A stretch of DNA of 64,000 bases from contig CAIXPL010000013.1 of NCBI GenBank assembly GCA_903921325.1, positions 43,414-107,413 of the forward strand. Direction: 5' to 3'. Positions 35,510 through 43,935 of this stretch are shown in pieces. Position 1 is the stretch's first letter; each line of letters starts with the position of its first letter. Made by a program: the position numbers and the translations under genes. The notes below the pieces were generated by a model, which saw nothing but the letters and a program-made list of their open reading frames with translations, ran no database searches and was not told where the DNA came from. Source of the DNA: an uncultured Pseudomonadota bacterium. Its GTDB lineage: Bacteria > Pseudomonadota > Gammaproteobacteria > Burkholderiales > SG8-39.

Positions 35510-38500
35510 TTAGTGAGTGGCGAGCGATGCCCCGGCCGCTGCAGGTTCGGCCGGCGGTTCGGCTCCACGCACGGCCTTGGATGCAAGCATCAGATACATC
35601 GCCGGCACAACAAAGAGCGTGAATAGCGTTCCGATCGCAATCCCGGTGGCGATCACCAAGCCCATGTTGAAGCGTCCAACCGCGCCTGCCCCGGATGCAA
35701 ATACCAGTGGTAGAACGCCCAGCACCATGGCTGCAGTGGTCATCAGAATCGGGCGCAGGCGGATCGCGGCGGCATTTTCAATGGCCTCGCGCCGTGCGAC
35801 ACCCAGGACACGTTGCGCATTGGCAAATTCCACAATCAATATGCCGTGCTTGCTGATGAGGCCAATTAATGTGACCAGACCCACTTCGGTATAGATGTTG
35901 ATGCTCGCACCGGGCACCAGGCCGATGAAGATGAGCGCGCCGCACAGCGACATGGGCACGCTCACCAGCACAATGAAGGGGTCACGAAAACTCTCGAACT
36001 GAGCTGCCAGCGCAAGATAAATGATGATCAGGGCGAACACGAACGTGATCAGCAGGGCCGAGGACTCCTGTTCGAACTGGCGCGACTGGCCGGCGTAATC
36101 CACCGAATAGCCTGCGGGGAGTACTTCGGCGGCGATCTTTTTCATGGTGCCGAGGGCTTCACCCAGCGTTACGCCGGGAAAGGGCACCCCCGAGATGGTC
36201 GCTGAATTGAGCTGCTGAAAATGGTTGAGCGCTTCGGGCACCACCTGGGTCTTGAGTCGCACCACCGATGAGAGCGGCAATGAGGCACCCGAGCGGGCCA
36301 CGATCTGATAATGGTTGAGCTGCTCAGCGTTCAGGCGATGAATCTGCGCAGCCTGTGCAATCACGCGGTATGAGCGTCCACCCAGGCTGAAATAGTTGAT
36401 GTAGCCACCGCCCAGCATGGCCCCCAGTGCATTGCCGACATCGCGCAACGTCAACCCCAGCTGGGCGACCTTGTCACGGTCGATTTCCAGATCAACCTGC
36501 TGCTTGTCGATCTTCAGATCGCTGTCGGCGAATATGAACACACCGCTTTTCATGGTGCGCGCGAGCACTTCGCGCGCGACCTGGTCAAGCTGTTCAAACG
36601 AATCGGTGGTGCCAATGACGAACTGCATGGGCAGGCCGCTGCCACCGCCTGGCAGCGGCGGCGGCTGAAATACCGCGATACGCGGGCCGGGAATCTGATC
36701 GGCTTTGGCCTGGACCGGACGCAGCAAGTCAATGGCACCGCGCTTGCGCTCATCCCAGGGCTTGAACACCATGCCGGCCAGGCTCGAATTGAGCCCGTTC
36801 ACCCCGTCGATCTGGAACACGTGATCAGACTCAGGCCAGGAGGCAAAACTCTCATACAGGCGCCGCGAACTGACCTGGGTCTGTTCCAGGGTTGCGTTGG
36901 GGGCACTGTTGAGAATGGAAATCAGAATGCCCTGGTCTTCCTGTGGGGCAAGTTCGTTCTGGGTGGTGGCAAACAGCAGCCCGACGCTGATGAGCACCAG
37001 AACGGAAAACACCGCCGTGACGGGCAGAAAATCAAGCGTCCCATGCAGCAGCCGGTGATAGCCGTCGCGCAGTGCATCGAAGCGGCGATCGACAAATCGT
37101 GCAAAACGACCGCCCCCACCGCTGCTTGCATGGCTGCGCAGCCAATGCGCACTCATCATCGGGGAGAGGGTGAGCGCAACAACCGCCGACACCGTCACCG
37201 CCCCGGCCAGAGTGAAGGCAAATTCGGTAAATAGGGCGCCGGTGAGTCCACCCATGAATCCGATCGGAACATACACCGCCACCAGCACGACGGTCATGGC
37301 GATGATGGGACCGACCAGTTCGCGCGCACCGAGCAGGGCGGCATCGAGTGGACTCGCGCCTTCTTCCAGATGGCGGTTGACATTCTCCACCACGATGATG
37401 GCGTCATCGACCACCAGGCCGATGGCGAGCACCAGTGCAAGCAAGGTGAGCAGGTTGACCGTATAGCCCAGTGCAAGCATCACAAAGAACGTGCCCACCA
37501 GCGACAGGGGCATGGCGATGATCGGAATCAACACCGCGCGCAGCGAGCCCAGAAACAGAAAAATCACCAGTGTCACAATCAGCAGCGCCTCGAGCAGCGT
37601 GCTCACCACCTCGTTGATCGAACTGGATACGAATTTGGTGGCGTCGTAGACGACATTGCCTTGCAAACCACGTGGCAGTTGCTCGGCAATCGCCGGATAG
37701 GCCTTGCGCACCTTGTCGATGACCGTGAGCAGGTTGGCACTGGGCGCGACCTTGATGCCGATATAAACCGCGGTCTTGCCATCAAAGCCAACCGCGCTGT
37801 CGTAGTCCTCCGAGCCCAGAGTCACCCGGGCAACATCGCGCAAGCGAATGAGGGTGGTGCCTTGCGATTTGACGACCAGACTCTCAAACTCGCTCACCGA
37901 ATGCAGACCGGTTTGCGCGGTCAAATTGACGGTGACCGTCTGTCCCTGGGTGCGTCCGATGGCCGAGATGTAATCATTATTGGCCAGCGCGGTGCTCACA
38001 TCGGCTGCGGTGAGATTGAGCGCGGCGAGCTTGTCGGGGTCGAGCCAGGCGCGCATGGCAAACTGGCGCTTGCCGAGGATCTCGGCGGTCTGCACGCCTT
38101 CGATCGTTTGCAACCTGGGTTGCACCACGCGGACCAGGTAGTCGGTGATCTGGTTGGTCTCGAGGGTGTCGCTATAAAATCCGATGTACATCGAATCGAT
38201 CGGGTCGCCGACCGAGATGGTCATGATCGGTTGCTGCGTCCCTGTAGGCAATTGATTCAGGATCGCATTCACCTTCGCATTGATTTCGGTGAGTGCGCGA
38301 TTGCCATCATAGTTAAGCCGCAGCGTCGCCTGGATGGTGCTCGCATTCTGCGTGCTGATCGAGGACAGATAGTCGATGCCATTGGCCTGTGCAATCGACG
38401 TTTCCAACGGCGTGGTGATGAAGCCGGCCACCAGTGCCGGATCGGCCCCGGTGTAGATCGTGGTGATGGTGATCACCGCGTTCTGGGTTTCCGGGTATTC

Positions 38501-38605
38501 GCGGACCGACAGCGCGCCGAGCGAGCGCAGACCCAGCACGAGGATCATCAGGCTCACCGTGATGGCGAGCACCGGCCGGCGGATGAAAAGATCGGTGAAA
38601 TGCAC
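35510..38605 (-). CDS. RND-family efflux pump inner-membrane transporter (HAE1 type)
   Basis: A 1031-residue proton-driven multidrug exporter of the AcrB/MexB type. It starts MHFTDLFIRRPVLAITVSLM. The proton-relay Asp pair is in GLVVDDAIIVVENVNRHLEE in the fourth membrane segment. Other landmarks are AVVALTLSPMMSAHWL and the C-terminal ATGIAIGTLFTLFVVPAMYL. The start is GTG at 38605, with a GAGAGG site upstream, 15 bp after the adaptor gene. It is the last gene of an outer-membrane-factor, adaptor, pump operon. Confidence 0.94.
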   Translation of the reverse strand: MHFTDLFIRRPVLAITVSLMILVLGLRSLGALSVREYPETQNAVITITTIYTGADPALVAGFITTPLETSIAQANGIDYLSSISTQNASTIQATLRLNYDGNRALTEINAKVNAILNQLPTGTQQPIMTISVGDPIDSMYIGFYSDTLETNQITDYLVRVVQPRLQTIEGVQTAEILGKRQFAMRAWLDPDKLAALNLTAADVSTALANNDYISAIGRTQGQTVTVNLTAQTGLHSVSEFESLVVKSQGTTLIRLRDVARVTLGSEDYDSAVGFDGKTAVYIGIKVAPSANLLTVIDKVRKAYPAIAEQLPRGLQGNVVYDATKFVSSSINEVVSTLLEALLIVTLVIFLFLGSLRAVLIPIIAMPLSLVGTFFVMLALGYTVNLLTLLALVLAIGLVVDDAIIVVENVNRHLEEGASPLDAALLGARELVGPIIAMTVVLVAVYVPIGFMGGLTGALFTEFAFTLAGAVTVSAVVALTLSPMMSAHWLRSHASSGGGGRFARFVDRRFDALRDGYHRLLHGTLDFLPVTAVFSVLVLISVGLLFATTQNELAPQEDQGILISILNSAPNATLEQTQVSSRRLYESFASWPESDHVFQIDGVNGLNSSLAGMVFKPWDERKRGAIDLLRPVQAKADQIPGPRIAVFQPPPLPGGGSGLPMQFVIGTTDSFEQLDQVAREVLARTMKSGVFIFADSDLKIDKQQVDLEIDRDKVAQLGLTLRDVGNALGAMLGGGYINYFSLGGRSYRVIAQAAQIHRLNAEQLNHYQIVARSGASLPLSSVVRLKTQVVPEALNHFQQLNSATISGVPFPGVTLGEALGTMKKIAAEVLPAGYSVDYAGQSRQFEQESSALLITFVFALIIIYLALAAQFESFRDPFIVLVSVPMSLCGALIFIGLVPGASINIYTEVGLVTLIGLISKHGILIVEFANAQRVLGVARREAIENAAAIRLRPILMTTAAMVLGVLPLVFASGAGAVGRFNMGLVIATGIAIGTLFTLFVVPAMYLMLASKAVRGAEPPAEPAAAGASLATH

Positions 38606-38620
38606 GGTGGTACGGCCTCT

Positions 38621-39889
38621 CTAGCGGTCCACCGGCGCAGGCGCCGGATTGTTCGAAGGCTGAACCGAATTGTCGATCGCGACCGGATCTCCATTTTTAA
38701 GTTTGAGCTGGCCACTGGTGACCACCTCTTCTCCCGGCTTTACGCCATCGAGGATGGCGATCTGGTCGCCCCGCGTCTCGCCAGTCTTCACGAATCGTTG
38801 TTCAACACGGCGGTTGGCCGGTTTACTGTCAGCCGGGGTGCCCGCCTTGCCGCCTGATCCGCCAGCGTTCACCGTGCCTGAGGCTGCTGCCGGCGAGCCC
38901 GCGGCGGCGGGCGCGCTGCCAGCAGGTGATGCCGAGGTACCCGCAGGGCTGCTGCTGCCATTGTCAGCAGGTAGAACAACAAACGCCGTTGCACCATAGG
39001 AATTGAAGCTGATGGCGGTGAGCGGTACGGTCAGTAATGATCGGGCGGCACCCTGCACGACGCTGACGTTTGCATACATGCCAGGCAACAGCTCATGGCG
39101 CGCGTTGGGCACCATGGCCTCTACCTGAAGGGTGCGGGTCGCGGTGTCCACTTTGGGGTCAATCGCATTAATCCGGCCGGCAAATGTCTTGCCCGGCCAG
39201 CTGTCGATCGTCAGCGTCACGGATTGGCCTACGCGCACTTGCGGCAGTGCCTGTTGTGGCAGGGCGAAATCGGCATAGACCTGATCGATCTGCTGTAGCG
39301 ACACGATGCGATCACCCGGATTGATGAACTGCCCCGGCTGCATGGTGCTGATCCCGAGGCGGCCGGAAAACGGCGCGCGTATGGATTTTTTCTCTACCAG
39401 CGCGGCCTGTTGCTCGATTTGCCGCCGTTTGACTTTCAGGTCGTGCTCATCAGCATCCAGCAGCGCCTTGGAAATTGCATCGATGGCATATTGCTGTTTG
39501 TCGCGCTCATAGACTGTCTGTGCCAGATCGGCCTGCGCCTGCAAGGCTTTCAGATTGGCCAGCTCGGTATCGGCATTCAATTGCACCAGCACCGCGCCTT
39601 GGGCGGCGTTGTCGCCAGAATGAAATTCGACGCTACGGATGAGTCCGCCGACTTCTGCGGCAAGATCAACACCGCGTACGGCACGCAGGCTGCCCACCGC
39701 TGCCAGGGTGGGCTGCCAGGGTTGCAACTCGGCACGGATGGTGGTCACCACCGCCGGCGGCCGGCCACCCGCCAGAATGAATCCGCGGATCATGGTTGGC
39801 TTGTAGATCTGAAATCCGATCAGCACCCCAAACACGGCGAGGGTGATGACCAGCATGAGCGCCATGCGCCAGAAAAGGCGTTTATTCAT
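38621..39889 (-). CDS. RND efflux periplasmic adaptor (membrane fusion) protein
   Basis: A 422-residue HlyD/AcrA-type adaptor. A membrane anchor (MALMLVITLAVFGVLIGFQI) is followed by the lipoyl half-motif DLAAEVGGLIRSVEFHSGDN, a helical hairpin of about residues 105-165, the second lipoyl half RAPFSGRLGISTMQPGQFIN, and a beta-barrel with SVTLTIDSWPGKTFAGRINA. About residues 309-359 are an Ala/Ser/Gly/Pro-rich insertion (DNA 38813-38965) interrupting the membrane-proximal domain. The ATG overlaps the stop of the outer-membrane factor gene (ATGA). Confidence 0.92.
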   Translation of the reverse strand: MNKRLFWRMALMLVITLAVFGVLIGFQIYKPTMIRGFILAGGRPPAVVTTIRAELQPWQPTLAAVGSLRAVRGVDLAAEVGGLIRSVEFHSGDNAAQGAVLVQLNADTELANLKALQAQADLAQTVYERDKQQYAIDAISKALLDADEHDLKVKRRQIEQQAALVEKKSIRAPFSGRLGISTMQPGQFINPGDRIVSLQQIDQVYADFALPQQALPQVRVGQSVTLTIDSWPGKTFAGRINAIDPKVDTATRTLQVEAMVPNARHELLPGMYANVSVVQGAARSLLTVPLTAISFNSYGATAFVVLPADNGSSSPAGTSASPAGSAPAAAGSPAAASGTVNAGGSGGKAGTPADSKPANRRVEQRFVKTGETRGDQIAILDGVKPGEEVVTSGQLKLKNGDPVAIDNSVQPSNNPAPAPVDR

Positions 39890-41505
39890 TGCAGTCCTTG
39901 CGCGACGGTATCGAGGGTGCCCACTGCCGCGTTGGAGGCAAGCGGCTTTGCAGATTGTGGGAGGGGAGCAGGGTCGGGTATCGAACCTTCGGCAACCGGG
40001 CGATTCCACCACCCGCCGCCGATCGCCTGGAACAATGCAGCCGTGTCACTCAGGCGTGCGCTTTGCGCCTGGGCCAGCGCAACGCGGGCAATCTGGTACT
40101 GGCGCTGGGCATTAAGGACCACCAGAAAGCTCACCGCGCGCAATTGAAACTGCTCGCGCGACAGCGCCAGCGTGTTGGCCGAACTGCTCACCACAGCTGC
40201 TTGCGCCTGCAAGGTGCGCGCATCTTCATCCAGGGCGCGCAGGGCATCGGCCACGTTCTGTAGTCCGACCAACACTGTCTGCTGGTACTGCGCCTGCGCC
40301 GCCTCATAGCTTGCCTGGGCTGCGCGCTTGCGCGCCTGCAATTCACCGGCATGGAAGATCGGTTGCAGCAAAGACCCCGACAGCGAGCTCACCATGGAGC
40401 CAGGACCGAACATAGCCCCCTGGGTCAGCGACTGCGAGCCGACACTCGCACTGAGCGTGAGCTGTGGGTACAGGTTGGCAGTGGCGACGCCAAGCTGGGC
40501 GCTGGCAACATGCCATTGCGCTTCGGCGGCACGGATGTCTGGCCGTTGCCGCACCAGTTCCGAAGGAATGCTCAATGGCAATTCTTCCGGCAGACTGAAA
40601 CTCGCCAGATCGAACTCGGGCAGGCTGGCATCGGGCGCATCACCTGCCAGCATTGCCAGCTGATGTCGTGCCTGCGAGAGTTGACGGCGCAGCGGCGGCA
40701 GCAGGGCCGCGCTCTGGGCGACCAGGGTTTCCTGCGTGAGCACTTCGGACCGGCTGACACCGCCGAGCCCGAATTGCTTTTTGACCAGTTCGAGTTGCCG
40801 GGTCTGGGCCTCGAGCGCATCGGTGGTGGCGGCAATCTGTGCGCGCAGCGACGCTTCGGTCACTGCGGCGGTGATCACATTGCTGGTGAGCGCGAGGCGG
40901 GCGGCTTCCAGTTGGAAGGTCTGGTAGTCGATCTGCGCGGCCACCCCTTCCAGCCCGCGCGAGATTGCTCCGTTGAAATCGAACGTGTAGGACACGTTGA
41001 CCGATGCGTTGTACAGCGTGAACAGATTGGTCGTGGGATTGGGATTGCCGAAATAGGCGGTGGAGATCCGCTGGCGGTTTGCCCCCAGGCTGGCGTCAAC
41101 CTTCGGGTAGCCCCGCAAGGACGTCTCGGCTTGCAAGGTTTCCTGCGCATTGCGCAGGGTGGCTGCCGCGCTCGCCACGGTGGGGCTCGCCGCCAGGGCA
41201 CGCTCGATCAGCGCATCGAGGGCGGCCGAGCGATACAGCCGCCACCAATCGGCGCGAACCTGCTCGCCGGGTTTGAACTGCTGGGCAGCGCCAATGGGCA
41301 CCGCGACTGACACCGTCGGTTCAGGTGCGATTTTGCCACTGGCTGCCACGCCATAGCCGGCCGAGCCGGGTGCGGCCGGGGTATGGAAATCCGGACCGAC
41401 CGTACAGGCAGCCAGGCCGCATCCAAGGGCGCTGAGCAGGAGGGCGAGCCGCATGCCGAGCGACAGGGGATGTGCAGGACGTTCGGGCAAGAAAGGAAAG
41501 TGCAT
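39886..41505 (-). CDS. NodT-family outer-membrane efflux lipoprotein
   Basis: The TolC-like outer-membrane channel of the RND system. It has a lipoprotein signal RLALLLSALGCGLAAC, the lipid attachment Cys being followed by TVGPDFHTPAAPG, a typical NodT start. Two long alpha-helical repeats are visible, as is IPSELVRQRPDIRAAEAQWH, the family signature. I take the ATG at 41505 (539 residues); an ATG at 41454 would also leave a complete signal peptide, and neither has a strong ribosome site. It leads the operon. Confidence 0.9.
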   Translation of the reverse strand: MHFPFLPERPAHPLSLGMRLALLLSALGCGLAACTVGPDFHTPAAPGSAGYGVAASGKIAPEPTVSVAVPIGAAQQFKPGEQVRADWWRLYRSAALDALIERALAASPTVASAAATLRNAQETLQAETSLRGYPKVDASLGANRQRISTAYFGNPNPTTNLFTLYNASVNVSYTFDFNGAISRGLEGVAAQIDYQTFQLEAARLALTSNVITAAVTEASLRAQIAATTDALEAQTRQLELVKKQFGLGGVSRSEVLTQETLVAQSAALLPPLRRQLSQARHQLAMLAGDAPDASLPEFDLASFSLPEELPLSIPSELVRQRPDIRAAEAQWHVASAQLGVATANLYPQLTLSASVGSQSLTQGAMFGPGSMVSSLSGSLLQPIFHAGELQARKRAAQASYEAAQAQYQQTVLVGLQNVADALRALDEDARTLQAQAAVVSSSANTLALSREQFQLRAVSFLVVLNAQRQYQIARVALAQAQSARLSDTAALFQAIGGGWWNRPVAEGSIPDPAPLPQSAKPLASNAAVGTLDTVAQGLQ

Positions 41506-41531
41506 CAGGCCGCAGTGGATCGGTGTCAGCT

Positions 41532-41561
41532 TCGATAGGAACGCAAAGTCTTCAGTGTCAA
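41532..41561 (-). promoter_or_regulatory. candidate sigma-70 promoter of the RND efflux operon
   Basis: On the minus strand, TTGACA (41561-41556) is a perfect -35 box. An 18-bp spacer separates it from TATCGA (41537-41532), a partial -10 box. Transcription would start about 20 bases before the ATG at 41505. The -10 is weak, suggesting a regulated promoter. Confidence 0.45.
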
Positions 41562-41681
41562 ATTGATTATGACAGATGGCTGTGACCACTGATTGAACAG
41601 AACCCGGGATTTTCCAGTTGCAAGGTAATTGCCGGTCGACGTGGCCACCTGGCCACCCGACGAAGCATCGTTGCAGTGCGT

Positions 41682-41729
41682 TGGCAGCGCTGAATCGTCG
41701 GCCACTGGCAGCGCTGAATCGCCGGCCTC
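41682..41729. repeat. two 24-bp tandem units upstream of hyuA
   Basis: The units 41682-41705 and 41706-41729 agree at 22 of 24 positions and share TGGCAGCGCTGAATCG. They lie about 105-150 bp before the hyuA start, in the divergent promoter gap, so they could be an operator pair or simply a recent duplication. Confidence 0.75.
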
Positions 41730-41834
41730 CTCTAATGCATCGAATGAGTGCATCGCAGTGTCGCGTGATTACGGCGCAGTGCGCATGCGGTAGACTCGCC
41801 CGCGTCCAACACAGCAGAATTCCGGAGGGTGCCC

Positions 41835-43934
41835 GTGCCCCAGAGACTTCGGCGCCCGCGTGCGCCTGTAGCGTCCAACCGCATTGCCGCCGACATCGGT
41901 GGCACCTTTACCGACGTGGCCGTATTTGATGAGGCCTCGGGGCAGATGCTGCTTGGCAAGACCTTGTCAACGCCGCGTGATCTGGTCGAAGGGATCAACA
42001 CCGGGGTGGACAAGGCAGGCGCCCAGGTACGCGACGCAGCCCTGTTCCTGCACGGTTCGACAGTGGCTATCAACACCTTGCTTGAGCGCTCCGGTGCGCG
42101 CACTGCGCTGTTAATCACCGAAGGGTTCCGCGACATCTATGAGATCGGTCGCATCAATCGACCGGATGCCTACAACCTGTATTTCAGAAAGCATGTGCCG
42201 CTGGTCGAGCGCGCGCTCTGCCTGGAGGTGCGTGAGCGTCTGATGGCTGATGGCACGGTGTTGCACGCCCTGGATGAAGCGTGCGTCGAGGCGGCCTGTG
42301 ATCGCATGGTGGCCGAAAAGGTCGAGGCGGTGGCCATTTTGCTATTGCACTGCTATCGCAACCCCGAGCATGAGCGGCGAGTGAAGGCCATCGTGCAGGC
42401 ACGTCTGCCGCATGCCTTTGTGACCGCGTCGCATGAGCTCTCGCAGGAATACCGGGAATTCGAGCGCTGTTCGACCGCGGTGGCCAATGCCTACATCGGC
42501 CCGCGGGTGAGCCGCTATGTACAGGGCATCGATGAACACCTGAAGGAAGAAGGGTTTGCCGGCTCTTTTCTGCTGGTGCAGTCAACTGGCGGTCTTTATC
42601 AATCGGAGCAGGCACGCGTCGAGTGTGTTCGCATGCTCGAATCCGGTCCGGCCGCCGGGGTGGTCGGGGTGCAGGCCCTCGCGCGGGTGCTCGGTCTGGA
42701 GGATGCGGTCGCCTTTGATATGGGCGGCACCACTGCCAAGGCCGGGGTGATTTATCGCGGTGAGGTGATGACCACCAGTGCGGCCCTGGTCGGTGGCTAT
42801 AACCAGGCCCTGCCGGTGCAGATTCCCATGGTGGACATCTTTGAGGTGGGCACCGGGGGTGGCAGTATTGCCCGGGTGGATGAGTCCGGTGCCCTCAAGG
42901 TGGGCCCGCAAAGTTCAGGTGCCGAACCGGGCCCTGCCTGTTATGGACGCGGCGGAGAGCAGCCCACGGTAACCGATGCCAACCTGGTGCTGGGCCGTCT
43001 GGGTGCCGAGCGCTTCCTCGGCGGCGAGATGCATCTGGACCGGGCGGCCGCCGAGCGCGCGATTCGCACTCAGATTGCCGAGCCGCTCGGGATGAGTGTG
43101 CGCGCGGCGGCCGACGGAATATTGCGCATTGCGGTGTCCTCGATGAGTTATGCAGTCAAAGGCGTGTCGACCGATCGCGGTCTGGATGCTGCGGCGTTTC
43201 CGCTGATTGCCTACGGCGGTGCCGGACCTTTGCATGCGGCAGCCATTGCCCGCGAAATCGGCATGGCGCGGGTGCTCGTGCCACAGGCACCAGGCCACTT
43301 TTGCGCCTATGGCATGCTGCATTCGGATCTGCGCTATGACTTTGTGCGCACCTGGTTTACGCCACTTGCGGCGGCCTCGTTCAAGGAACTCGATGAGGTG
43401 TTTGCCGCACTCATCGGCGAAGGCCGTGCGATTTTGAAGCGCAGCGGCGTCAAGGCTGAATCCGTGGCGATCGGCCGCGCCATTGATATGCGCTATGTCG
43501 GGCAGGAGCATCCGGTAACGGTGGATCTGACCCCAGAGGTATTCCGCAAGCGTGACCGCGACGCCATCAAGGCGCTGTTTGATGCCGTTCACCTGCGCCG
43601 CTACGGCACCTGCGCGCCAGCCGAACGGGCCGAAGTGGTGAGCCTGCGCGCCACGGTCACCGGCGTCATGAAAAAGCCGCCGCCTGCAGCCATCGCACGC
43701 GGAACCGCGCGGGTGCCGGCCGCGGCGCTGCGCGGGCAGCGACCGTGCTGGTTCAATGGCCTGGCGCGTGCCATTGCCACACCAGTCTACGACCGCACGC
43801 AACTGCGCGCGGGCAATCGTTTGCAGGGACCGGCATTGATTGAGGAACATGCCTCGACCACCGTGCTGCTACCGGGTGACAGCGCGCGAGTGGATCGCTG
43901 GGGCACGCTCGACATCACGATCGGGGAGGACTGA
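41835..43934 (+). CDS. hyuA: hydantoinase/oxoprolinase family subunit A (HyuA-like)
   Basis: A 699-residue ATP-dependent subunit of the N-methylhydantoinase, 5-oxoprolinase and acetone carboxylase superfamily. It opens RIAADIGGTFTDVAVFDEAS, an actin-fold phosphate loop, with a second loop AFDMGGTTAKAGVIYRGE and VGTGGGSIARVDESGALKVG. I choose the GTG at 41835 because CCGGAGG ends six bases before it; a GTG at 41829 is too close to that site. hyuB follows one base after the stop. The two subunits would hydrolyse or carboxylate a cyclic amide or ketone substrate; which one cannot be said. Confidence 0.9.
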   Translation: MPQRLRRPRAPVASNRIAADIGGTFTDVAVFDEASGQMLLGKTLSTPRDLVEGINTGVDKAGAQVRDAALFLHGSTVAINTLLERSGARTALLITEGFRDIYEIGRINRPDAYNLYFRKHVPLVERALCLEVRERLMADGTVLHALDEACVEAACDRMVAEKVEAVAILLLHCYRNPEHERRVKAIVQARLPHAFVTASHELSQEYREFERCSTAVANAYIGPRVSRYVQGIDEHLKEEGFAGSFLLVQSTGGLYQSEQARVECVRMLESGPAAGVVGVQALARVLGLEDAVAFDMGGTTAKAGVIYRGEVMTTSAALVGGYNQALPVQIPMVDIFEVGTGGGSIARVDESGALKVGPQSSGAEPGPACYGRGGEQPTVTDANLVLGRLGAERFLGGEMHLDRAAAERAIRTQIAEPLGMSVRAAADGILRIAVSSMSYAVKGVSTDRGLDAAAFPLIAYGGAGPLHAAAIAREIGMARVLVPQAPGHFCAYGMLHSDLRYDFVRTWFTPLAAASFKELDEVFAALIGEGRAILKRSGVKAESVAIGRAIDMRYVGQEHPVTVDLTPEVFRKRDRDAIKALFDAVHLRRYGTCAPAERAEVVSLRATVTGVMKKPPPAAIARGTARVPAAALRGQRPCWFNGLARAIATPVYDRTQLRAGNRLQGPALIEEHASTTVLLPGDSARVDRWGTLDITIGED

Positions 43935-43935
43935 C

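Larger units (their letters stand above)
41506..41834. other. 329-bp divergent gap between the RND operon and hyuA
   Basis: This region serves two divergent operons. It holds a candidate sigma-70 promoter for the RND operon (41532-41561, minus), a 16-bp hyphenated palindrome GTGGCCACCTGGCCAC at 41641-41656, and two 24-bp tandem units at 41682-41729. CCGGAGG at 41822-41828 is the ribosome site for hyuA. I saw no regulator gene or convincing short coding frame in it. Confidence 0.55.

Noticed and set aside
37370..38857. A 495-codon open frame antisense to the RND pump gene
   Set aside because: It lacks any recognisable domain, mirrors a well-conserved gene and has biased, His/Arg/Asp-rich content typical of reverse-frame shadows.
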